NCBI GenBank assembly: GCA_964453665.1
Contig: CAYVQT010000031.1
Coordinates: forward strand, 1 to 39,820
DNA: 39,820 nucleotides
From: DAOUTY01 sp964453665
GTDB lineage: Bacteria; Chloroflexota; Dehalococcoidia; SZUA-161
Direction of reading: 5' to 3'
The translations under genes were made by a program, and so were the position numbers. Positions 1 through 6,930 of the stretch are shown piece by piece. Position 1 is the first letter of the stretch. The number at the start of each line of letters is the position of its first letter. The notes below the pieces were generated by a model. That model saw nothing but the letters and a program-made list of their open reading frames with translations, was not told where the DNA came from and searched no databases.

Positions 1-746
1 GCGGTGGACTCGAAGAGGTCTGCGCCGCGGCCGGCGCAGTCGCCTACGTTATCACCAACGAGATCGGCGATGACGGCAGCATTCCTGGGGTCATCCTCAG
101 GGATACCTGCCTCTACCTTGCCGACCAGGTCGGCTCCCATGTCTGCTGCCTTGGTGTAAATACCTCCGCCAAGCTGAGCGAAGAGCGCCACGAAGCTGGC
201 ACCGAAGCCAAAGCCTACTATGACATGAGGCGCGATATCGGGGTTATTATGGCCTCCGTAAGCATAGTACATAATAGTCACCCCGATAAGGCTCAAGGCC
301 ACGATGAGGAAGCCGGAAACGGCTCCGCCCCTGAGTGCCACGGTGATTGCCTCATTGAGACTGCGGCGGGCCGCAGAGGCGCAGCGCACGTTGGATTTCA
401 CCGATATGTACATGCCTATATAGCCCGAAACAGCCGAGCAGAAAGCGCCGACAAGGAAAGCCACACCTGTTCGCCAGGCTATGCCCATAGGGGTCATGCC
501 CGGTATCCCTTCATCGCCGCGCAGTGTTCCTACAAGTACTGCTACGATCACCCCGGTGAATATTGCGATGATGCCGATAGTGGTATACTGTCGCCTGAGG
601 AAGGCTAGAGCCCCCTCCAGAATCATGTCACCGATTTTCTGCATCTCCGGAGTGCCGGTATCGCGACGAAGCATATCTCTTATTAGCAAGATAGCGAATA
701 TTATCGCGAAGATACCGGCAACCGGAACAAGCCAGATTAAACCCAA
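1..746 (-). CDS. hppA: Membrane ion-translocating pyrophosphatase, N-terminal 248 residues (partial)
   Basis: Partial gene: the 3' part lies beyond base 1. Reading the minus strand from a TTG at 746 gives an uninterrupted membrane protein with several hydrophobic segments. It contains the M-PPase substrate-site signatures GGGIYTKAADMGADLVGK, EDDPRN and DNVGDCAGRGADLFES. The start is supported by a GGAGGT ribosome site at 755-760, 8 nt upstream; the next in-frame ATG is 24 codons further in. The family hydrolyses PPi in the membrane and pumps H+ and/or Na+. It sits downstream of a complete paralogue in the same orientation, but its loop reads DCAGRGADLFES where the paralogue has DIAGMGSDLFES, so it is a different subfamily rather than a recent duplicate. 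The residue that predicts K+ dependence is outside the window. Confidence 0.9.
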   Translation of the reverse strand, partial: MGLIWLVPVAGIFAIIFAILLIRDMLRRDTGTPEMQKIGDMILEGALAFLRRQYTTIGIIAIFTGVIVAVLVGTLRGDEGIPGMTPMGIAWRTGVAFLVGAFCSAVSGYIGMYISVKSNVRCASAARRSLNEAITVALRGGAVSGFLIVALSLIGVTIMYYAYGGHNNPDIAPHVIVGFGFGASFVALFAQLGGGIYTKAADMGADLVGKVEAGIPEDDPRNAAVIADLVGDNVGDCAGRGADLFEST

Positions 747-785
747 TTCTTTGAACCTCCTTTCTTATATGGTATAAAAATCAAA

Positions 786-826
786 AGCACAGACTAAAGG
801 CCCCCTCAAAGCGTTTAGTTTGTGCT
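786..826 (-). terminator. Probable intrinsic terminator after the complete hppA gene
   Basis: Two 13-nt arms (786-798 and 814-826) are complementary with a single A-C mismatch in minus-strand RNA, separated by a 15-nt loop. On the minus strand the hairpin is followed by a T-rich run (785-774). It lies 54 nt after the stop of the complete pyrophosphatase gene and before the start of the partial one, so it would uncouple the two paralogues or allow only partial read-through. Confidence 0.6.
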
Positions 827-879
827 CATCACCCGAGAAAAGATACAAATCGTTCATGAACCTAAGAACGTGAATGCTT

Positions 880-2907
880 TTAAGAAGCTACCAATACGAA
901 AAGTGGTACGAATATCACTGCCACCTTACCCACAAGTTTTATCAGGATATTGAGTGAAGGCCCCGCTGTATCTTTAAAGGGATCTCCCACAGTATCACCA
1001 GTAACAGCTGCCTTGTGTGCATCGCTGCCCTTGCCTCCGAGATGCCCGGCCTCGATGTATTTCTTTGCGTTGTCCCAGGCCCCCCCCGCGTTTGCCATCA
1101 GTAAAGCCAGAAGAAATCCGGTTAATAATGCTCCGGCTAAGAATCCTGCCAGAGCCTCCAGTCCCAGTGCGAAACCGACTATAAGCGGCGCGATTATTAC
1201 CAGAAGTCCGGGAATTATCATACCCTTAAGGGCTTCTCTTGTCGTTATGTCAATACAGGTGACGGAGTCGGCTTTTGCTTCGCCTTCCATTAGACCCTTG
1301 GTGTCTTTGAACTGCCTTCTAACTTCTTCGCAGACACAAAAAGCGCCGCTACTCACCGCCCTCATTGCGAGGGCACAGAACAGGAAGGAGAGCATGCCAC
1401 CTATGAATAAGCCAACAATCACCTCAGGCTCGGAGAGGAGCACCACCAGCTCTTTTCCGGTCTCCTCCTCAGCTACGGCGAAGAAAGTGGCCAGCCAGGC
1501 TAGGGAGGCCAGTGCCGCCGAAGAAACTGCGAATCCCTTGCCTATGGCGGCGGTTGTATTGCCCACAGAGTCAAGAGCCTCGGTCTGTGCTCTGACCTCT
1601 TTACCCAGACCGCCCATTTCAGCGATTCCGGCGGCGTTGTCAGCGATAGGGCCATAGCAGTCTATAGCGAGCAGCATACCTAAAGTGATTAACATGCCCT
1701 CGGCGGCGATAGCTATACCGAATAGACCTGCGGTCTCGTAAGCTATTAAAATGGCAATAGCAACCAGAATTACGGGCACCACCGTGCTGAACATGCCTAT
1801 GGAAAGACCTTGAATAATATTGGTAGCGGCGCCCATTTGGCTTGATCTCGCTATACCCTTTACCGGGCCTTTCTCTGAAGTAAAGTACTCGGTTGATATA
1901 CCGATAAGGAATCCGCAGGCCAACCCGGCGATCATGGCATAGAAGACTCCGATTTCATCTGAGCCAAGATAGAACCATACCAGTAAGAAACCGCCTATTA
2001 TCATTAATATGTTGCTGGTGTATGTACCTCTATTCATGGTTGAGCGTGCTTTGGCTGTCTGCTCTTCGAAGCTTCCCCCAGCCTTTGAAGGTCTGACGAA
2101 AAAGACACCGATTATCGCTGCTACAATGCCTACTGATCCCAGAATAAGAGGAAAGAATTTGCCTTTATCAACCCCGAGCACCAGCGGGGCCGTGGCCAGA
2201 ACCATGGCTGCCGCTATGGCAGAGACGTATGATTCAAAGAGGTCCGAGCCCATTCCGGCTATGTCACCTACATTATCACCTACGTTGTCGGCGATAACTG
2301 CGGGATTCCTGGGGTCATCCTCGGGGATTCCGGCTTCCACTTTACCCACTAAGTCCGCGCCTACGTCGGCGCTCTTGGTGAAAATCCCTCCACCGACTCT
2401 TAGGAATAGGGCTACTATGGAGGCGCCGACAGCGTACCCCAGCCACACATGGCTGTCATCAAAAAGTATCACTATGACGCTTAACCCCAGTAATCCCAGG
2501 CCAACGACGCAGAATCCCATCACTGCTCCGCCCGAAAACGCAATCTTGAGTGCATGTGCCCAACTCGATGAAGCGGCAGTAGCGGTTCTGGCATTTGCTC
2601 TGACGGCTATGCTCATACCCAGATATCCTGCCAGGGCTGAGGCTGTTGTGCCCACAAGATAGGCGATGCCGACCCAGGGCTTGGGTTCCAGCAATGTAGA
2701 GAAGACTATTGTTATGATGACGGTTACGATAATCAGGGCCCGGAACTCGTTGTGTAAAAACGTGCCGGCGCCTTCTTGGATCGCTGATGCTATGTCCTTT
2801 ATCTTATCTGAGCCAATGTCCTGGCGCAGAATATAGGACGCCAGATAGACGGCAAAGGCCAGCGCAAGGAGTGCCGCCAGCAGGACGGGTATCATTTCGA
2901 GGTCCAT
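880..2907 (-). CDS. hppA: K+-dependent type membrane pyrophosphatase
   Basis: A 675-aa polytopic protein, the normal length for membrane-integral pyrophosphatases, which hydrolyse PPi on the cytoplasmic side and export H+ or Na+. Visible hallmarks are GGGIFTKSADVGADLVGKVE, EDDPRNPAVIADNVGDNVGD, a second catalytic Asp-rich stretch DNAAGIAEM, and near the C terminus KAAVTGDTVGDPFKDTAGPS. The segment GNTTAAIGKGF has Ala at the position where K+-independent enzymes carry Lys, so by family knowledge it should need K+. H+ versus Na+ specificity cannot be decided by eye. ATG start at 2907 with an AAGGTG-like ribosome site. A good promoter lies upstream at 3001-3029, giving a leader of roughly 85 nt with a hairpin. 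Confidence 0.95.
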   Translation of the reverse strand: MDLEMIPVLLAALLALAFAVYLASYILRQDIGSDKIKDIASAIQEGAGTFLHNEFRALIIVTVIITIVFSTLLEPKPWVGIAYLVGTTASALAGYLGMSIAVRANARTATAASSSWAHALKIAFSGGAVMGFCVVGLGLLGLSVIVILFDDSHVWLGYAVGASIVALFLRVGGGIFTKSADVGADLVGKVEAGIPEDDPRNPAVIADNVGDNVGDIAGMGSDLFESYVSAIAAAMVLATAPLVLGVDKGKFFPLILGSVGIVAAIIGVFFVRPSKAGGSFEEQTAKARSTMNRGTYTSNILMIIGGFLLVWFYLGSDEIGVFYAMIAGLACGFLIGISTEYFTSEKGPVKGIARSSQMGAATNIIQGLSIGMFSTVVPVILVAIAILIAYETAGLFGIAIAAEGMLITLGMLLAIDCYGPIADNAAGIAEMGGLGKEVRAQTEALDSVGNTTAAIGKGFAVSSAALASLAWLATFFAVAEEETGKELVVLLSEPEVIVGLFIGGMLSFLFCALAMRAVSSGAFCVCEEVRRQFKDTKGLMEGEAKADSVTCIDITTREALKGMIIPGLLVIIAPLIVGFALGLEALAGFLAGALLTGFLLALLMANAGGAWDNAKKYIEAGHLGGKGSDAHKAAVTGDTVGDPFKDTAGPSLNILIKLVGKVAVIFVPLFVLVAS

Positions 2908-2942
2908 TAACTACACCTTAAGAAACTTTTAGGTATAACAAA

Positions 2943-2965
2943 GGGACAGGCCTACGACCTATCCC
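2943..2965 (-). promoter_or_regulatory. Leader hairpin upstream of hppA, possible attenuator
   Basis: In minus-strand RNA, arms 2965-2958 and 2950-2943 form an 8-bp stem (GGGAUAGG with CCUGUCCC, one U-G wobble) around a 7-nt loop. It is followed by a short U-rich stretch. It sits between the predicted promoter and the hppA start, so it could act as an attenuator or simply stabilise the leader. No known riboswitch class was recognised. Confidence 0.35.
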
Positions 2966-3000
2966 ATCAAACGCTTAGCATGGTCAAAAACACGCTTAAT

Positions 3001-3029
3001 AATCTATCAGGGCATAGGAAGTAAGTCAA
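3001..3029 (-). promoter_or_regulatory. Sigma70-type promoter for hppA
   Basis: On the minus strand TTGACT (3029-3024), a 17-bp spacer and TAGATT (3006-3001) match the vegetative promoter consensus well. Transcription would start near 2994, about 85 nt upstream of the hppA ATG. Confidence 0.65.
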
Positions 3030-3081
3030 GTAAGAATTAGCAGTCTTAAATTCGAGAAAGGATGCTTGAAAGTTAAAACGT

Positions 3082-4233
3082 TTATCTTGCCAGTCTCTGT
3101 GTGATCTGAAAGATTTTCCCCTCGGTCTTTATAGAGGGGGCTATTACCACCTCGGTTTGATGCATTTCTTTGATATTTCGTGCTCCACAAACCCCCATTG
3201 AGGTACGCAGTGAGCCTACCAGGTTCTGAGTACCGTCTGTGACCGATGTCGGGCCGAACAGGGTCTGTTTTAGAGAGCCGTTGACACCAACTCTGATACG
3301 CGTTCCTCTGGGCAGTGCTTCGTGAGGGGTTGCCATTCCCCAGTGATTACCTCTCCCCGGTGCCTCTTCAGTCTGCGCAAGTGCAGATCCCAGCATAACG
3401 GCGTCTGTACCACAGGCAAATGCCTTGCAAAGGTCGCCGCCATTGCGGATACCGCCGTCAGTGATTATTGGGACGTATCTACCCGTCGCTCTGAAGTAGT
3501 CATCTCGTGCGGCGGCACAGTCCATAGTAGCTGTCGCTTGAGGTACTCCCACGCCTATTACTTCCCTGGTGGTACAAGCTGCTCCCGGGCCTACGCCCAC
3601 AAGGACACCGTGGACGCCGGTTTCCATCAATTTGCGGCAGGCGCTGTAGCTTACACAATTGCCCACTACAACAGGCACCGGCATTTGTTTGATTATCTCG
3701 GAGAAGATGAGTCCGCGGTAACTCTTAGAGATATGGCGGGCAGTTGTGACGGTAGATTGCACGACCAGAATATCGATTCCTGCCTCAGCCGCAAGTGGAG
3801 ATAGCTTCTTGGTATTAGCAGGTGTGAGAGAGACAGCACAGACAGCCCCCGCATCCTTAATTGCCTTTATTCTATCACCGACAAGGTTCTCCTTGATAGG
3901 TTCAGAGTAGACTCTCTGCATAATTTGGGTTACCTGCTCAGGCGGAGCCTCGGCGATCTGGATCAGAACCTCATCGGGATTGGTGTATCGCGTCTGCAAG
4001 CCCTCAAGATTAAGGACTGCGAGCCCTCCCAGCTTGCCCATGGCAATAGCAAATTTCACATCTACTACACCATCCATCGCTGACGCCAGGATAGGGATGG
4101 AAAAGGTGAGACGGTCGATCGTAAGATTTATGTCAGTTTGATCGGGGTTGATCGTTATGTCGCCCGGAACGAGCGCTATCTCCTCGAAACCGTATGTATA
4201 TCGCATTTTCTTATATTGATAATTCTCCATCAT
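3082..4233 (-). CDS. guaB3: GuaB3-type IMP dehydrogenase family protein
   Basis: TIM-barrel oxidoreductase of about 383 aa without the CBS (Bateman) pair found in ordinary GuaB. Visible are the early PILASAMDGVVD segment, the catalytic-loop signature GVGPGAACTTREV with the conserved Cys, VPIITDGGIRNGGD (phosphate-binding Asp-Gly-Gly) and SLRTSMGVCGA near the end. The CBS-less length and GPGAACTTR wording fit the GuaB3 family described from actinobacteria, not canonical IMPDH; its exact reaction is less certain. The frame stays open upstream to 4479, but the family N terminus matches a start at 4233, or 4230 or 4206; none has a strong ribosome site. A TTGACG (-35-like) lies at 4302-4297. It is divergent from rsmI. 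Confidence 0.82.
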   Translation of the reverse strand: MMENYQYKKMRYTYGFEEIALVPGDITINPDQTDINLTIDRLTFSIPILASAMDGVVDVKFAIAMGKLGGLAVLNLEGLQTRYTNPDEVLIQIAEAPPEQVTQIMQRVYSEPIKENLVGDRIKAIKDAGAVCAVSLTPANTKKLSPLAAEAGIDILVVQSTVTTARHISKSYRGLIFSEIIKQMPVPVVVGNCVSYSACRKLMETGVHGVLVGVGPGAACTTREVIGVGVPQATATMDCAAARDDYFRATGRYVPIITDGGIRNGGDLCKAFACGTDAVMLGSALAQTEEAPGRGNHWGMATPHEALPRGTRIRVGVNGSLKQTLFGPTSVTDGTQNLVGSLRTSMGVCGARNIKEMHQTEVVIAPSIKTEGKIFQITQRLAR

Positions 4234-4263
4234 GTTGTACCACTCAATGTTGTACCACTCAAT
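4232..4263. repeat. 15-bp tandem duplication at the guaB3 5' end
   Basis: A 15-nt unit beginning ATGTTGTACCACTCA (plus strand) is present twice in direct tandem, at 4232-4246 and 4247-4261, with a few bases of a third copy. It lies immediately upstream of the chosen guaB3 start codons. If translation began further upstream it would add a repeated EWYNI pentapeptide, which the family does not have; it is more likely 5' untranslated. Confidence 0.8.
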
Positions 4264-4341
4264 ATTGGGATAAGGATACAATAAAGATGGGTAAAGCGTC
4301 AAGAGAAAGATTTGCGGATAGACGGGGACTTGGCTATAGTC

Positions 4342-4347
4342 TATAAT
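4342..4347 (+). promoter_or_regulatory. -10 box of rsmI, implying a leaderless mRNA
   Basis: A perfect TATAAT ends 9 nt before the rsmI ATG at 4357, and there is no ribosome-binding sequence between them. If it is used, transcription would begin at or within a few bases of the start codon. No convincing -35 box is present at 16-18 bp, which lowers confidence. Confidence 0.45.
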
Positions 4348-4356
4348 CCTCTTGCA

Positions 4357-5175
4357 ATGGCTACGCTCTATCTGGTAGCTACACCCATCGGAAATCTTGA
4401 AGATATATCGCAGCGAGCGATTCGTATACTGGGCGAGGTAAAACTCATCGCAGCTGAGGACACGCGTAGAACACGGCAATTACTAGCTGCCATTGGAATA
4501 AGGAAGCCATTGACCAGTTACCATGAGCATAACAGAAAATCAAAACTCCCAAACCTTTTGCAGCGCCTTGAGCAAGAAGATGTTGCCTTGGTATCGGATG
4601 CGGGTATGCCCGGCGTTAGCGATCCGGGATACGAACTGGTGAAAGGAGCAATCGAATGTGGAGTTACCGTCATCGCTATCCCTGGGCCTTCGGTGCTGCC
4701 CACGGCTCTTGCAGTATCTGGCTTGCCGGTGAATCAGTTTGTGTATGTTGGCTTTCTGCCTCGGAAGAAGGGAGAGCGGAGACGCCTGCTGGGGTCGATT
4801 GACGCCGAGAGGCGCACTATTATTGCCTTTGAGGTGCCACATAGATTGCTGGTCTCGTTGAAAGACGTCGAGGAGATGTTAGGTGACAGGAGAATAGCTG
4901 TCTGTCGGGAGCTGACCAAAGTTCACGAAGAGGTATTCAGGGGCACTGTTAGCCAGGCGATAGCTCATTTCTCTCAACCAAGGGGAGAGTTCACCCTTGT
5001 CATTGAGGGTTACGGGCAAAGTGAAAAAGAAGCGGATATAACCGATTCGGTAAGAAAAGAGCTAAATAAACTTCGACGAGAAGGAGTTCCAGCCAGGGAA
5101 GCCGTAGCTCAACTGGCTGGCGTCACGGGTATAGCAAAGAATGCACTCTATAAAGCATGGCTGGGCCTTCCTTAG
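4357..5175 (+). CDS. rsmI: 16S rRNA (cytidine1402-2'-O)-methyltransferase
   Basis: Predicted 272-aa SAM-dependent methyltransferase of the tetrapyrrole-methylase fold that modifies C1402 in the 16S decoding centre. The N terminus ATLYLVATPIGNLEDIS, then LIAAEDTRRTRQL, TSYHEHN, ALVSDAGMPGVSDPGYELV and VIAIPGPSVLPTALAVSGLP are classic RsmI motifs. The frame is open from 4312, but the family start is the ATG at 4357. The C-terminal tail (about 230-272) has the small helical domain, with LAGVTGIAKNALYKAWL. It is divergent from guaB3 and leads into metG 50 nt downstream. Confidence 0.95.
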   Translation: MATLYLVATPIGNLEDISQRAIRILGEVKLIAAEDTRRTRQLLAAIGIRKPLTSYHEHNRKSKLPNLLQRLEQEDVALVSDAGMPGVSDPGYELVKGAIECGVTVIAIPGPSVLPTALAVSGLPVNQFVYVGFLPRKKGERRRLLGSIDAERRTIIAFEVPHRLLVSLKDVEEMLGDRRIAVCRELTKVHEEVFRGTVSQAIAHFSQPRGEFTLVIEGYGQSEKEADITDSVRKELNKLRREGVPAREAVAQLAGVTGIAKNALYKAWLGLP

Positions 5176-5177
5176 TT

Positions 5178-5207
5178 TTGGTTTCCACTAAACTCTTGTG
5201 GTAGAAT
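5178..5207 (+). promoter_or_regulatory. Candidate promoter for metG
   Basis: TTGGTT (5178-5183), an 18-bp spacer and TAGAAT (5202-5207) lie between the rsmI stop and the metG ATG. The predicted start near 5214 would leave a leader of only about 12 nt with at best a weak GGAA ribosome site. Confidence 0.5.
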
Positions 5208-5225
5208 AAGCACTTGGAATAACTG

Positions 5226-6905
5226 ATGTCTGAACGCATCTTCATTGGTGTAGCATGGCCCTATGCAAACGGGCCTTTACATTTGGGACAGATCGCTGGA
5301 GCATATCTACCCGCTGACATCTTCGCTCGATATCATCGCACCAAGGGTAACGAGGTGTTGATGGTTTCAGGGTCGGACCAGCACGGTACCCCGGTAACAC
5401 TGCGTGCAGAGAAAGAAGGCAGGTCGCCAGAAGAGGTAGTATCACTGTATCACGAGGGATTCCTTGACTGCTGGCAGAAGCTTGGCATTTCATTCGATTT
5501 GTTTACCACTACCGGTACCAGGAATCATACTCAGGTAGTCCACGATTTGTTCCTCAAGCTGCTTGATAGAGGTTACGTATATAGGGACAAGATGATTTTG
5601 CCTTACTGTCCTGATTGCCGCCGCTTCTTACCTGACCGGTATGTGGAGGGTACGTGCCCATATTGCCACCATCCCGGGGCCAGGGGCGACCAGTGCGATG
5701 AGTGCGGCAAGCCACTGAATCCGGCAGACCTGATTGACCTCTCCTGCGGCATCTGCGGTGGAGTGCCTGAATTGAGGGATTCAGAGCATTTCTTCTTACG
5801 GCTCTCCGCATTCTCCGAGCAGCTTGAGCCTTGGATTCAGGAACAGAGCCATTGGAGGCAGAACGTATATAACTTCAGCCTCCGTTACCTGGCCGAGGGT
5901 CTCAGGGATCGAGCTATCACCCGGGATATCGAGTGGGGGGTATCAGTGCCGGTACCTGGCTTCGAGGAAAAGCGAATTTACGTATGGTTTGAAGCGGTGA
6001 TCGGCTATCTATCGGCTTCCAGGGAATGGGCTGCGTCCTGCGGAGATAGTGAGAGATGGCGTGATTTCTGGCAAGGCGATGTCAAGGGCTATTACTTCAT
6101 AGGCAAAGACAATATAGTTTTCCATACGGTAATCTGGCCGGCGATACTACTGGGTTATGGCGGTCTTAACCTGCCCTATGATGTGCCGGCCAATGAGTTT
6201 CTCACCTTAAAGGGGAAACAGCTTTCAACCAGCCGCAACTGGGCGGTATGGCTGCCTGACTATCTTGAGCGCTACCCTCCTGATCCGCTGCGCTACCAGT
6301 TATCTATCGGTATGCCTGAGACTAGCGATTCTGATTTCTCCTGGGGAGAATATGTACGGCGCAACAATGATGAGTTGGTGGCTACATATGGCAATCTGGT
6401 TCATCGTGTGCTGACTCTTACCTATCGTAATTTCGAAGGCTGTGTACCTGAAGCGGGCGATATCGATGCGGAATCGAAGGCCCTGCTGAGCAAGGCAGAG
6501 TCTGCTCTCAATAATGTGGATGGCCTTCTTTATGGCTGCCACTTCAGGGAAGCGATGAGAGAGGCCATGTCGCTGGCTCAAGAGGCTAATCGCTATTTGG
6601 ACACCAAAGCCCCGTGGAAGACAATCAAGGAGGACAGGGATTACACGGCCAGTACTATAAGGACTGTGCTGGGCGTTATATGCTGCCTTAAGACCATACT
6701 CTATCCTTTCCTGCCTTTTAGCTCGGAGAAACTGCACCGTCTGCTCGGATTCGAGGGGAGTGTGGAACAAAGTGGCTGGGCCTTCGATGTCCCCCTGCCG
6801 GGGCAGCGTTTAGCGCCTCCCGAGCCTCTGTTTGCCAAACTGGAGGAGTCGGTTATAGAAGAGGAAAATGATCGCTTGGAAAAGAGCGTGTTGACTCCTA
6901 AATGA
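5226..6905 (+). CDS. metG: Methionyl-tRNA synthetase
   Basis: 559-aa class I aminoacyl-tRNA synthetase charging tRNA-Met. PYANGPLHLGQIAGAYLPAD at residues 12-31 contains the HIGH-equivalent HLGQ, and LKGKQLSTSRNWAVW near residue 330 is the KMSKS loop, here STSR as in many MetRS. The connective insert has four Cys pairs (CPDC, CPYC, CDEC, CGIC; about residues 134-179), so it is the two-zinc-knuckle form. YVWFEAVIGYLSAS is the methionine-pocket region. The protein stops after the anticodon-binding helices without the appended C-terminal tRNA-binding domain. The RND transporter starts 25 nt downstream. Confidence 0.97.
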   Translation: MSERIFIGVAWPYANGPLHLGQIAGAYLPADIFARYHRTKGNEVLMVSGSDQHGTPVTLRAEKEGRSPEEVVSLYHEGFLDCWQKLGISFDLFTTTGTRNHTQVVHDLFLKLLDRGYVYRDKMILPYCPDCRRFLPDRYVEGTCPYCHHPGARGDQCDECGKPLNPADLIDLSCGICGGVPELRDSEHFFLRLSAFSEQLEPWIQEQSHWRQNVYNFSLRYLAEGLRDRAITRDIEWGVSVPVPGFEEKRIYVWFEAVIGYLSASREWAASCGDSERWRDFWQGDVKGYYFIGKDNIVFHTVIWPAILLGYGGLNLPYDVPANEFLTLKGKQLSTSRNWAVWLPDYLERYPPDPLRYQLSIGMPETSDSDFSWGEYVRRNNDELVATYGNLVHRVLTLTYRNFEGCVPEAGDIDAESKALLSKAESALNNVDGLLYGCHFREAMREAMSLAQEANRYLDTKAPWKTIKEDRDYTASTIRTVLGVICCLKTILYPFLPFSSEKLHRLLGFEGSVEQSGWAFDVPLPGQRLAPPEPLFAKLEESVIEEENDRLEKSVLTPK

Positions 6906-6930
6906 TGTTAGTCAGCAGGAGGAATACAAA

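Noticed and set aside
950..2662. Long open frames on the plus strand opposite the complete hppA
   Set aside because: They mirror the codon structure of a well-conserved pyrophosphatase, have low-complexity Ser/Pro/Thr-rich content and no ribosome site; shadows.
4234..4479. 82-residue N-terminal extension of guaB3
   Set aside because: It overlaps rsmI from its start codon onward and adds sequence not known in GuaB3; the ATG at 4233 gives the family length.
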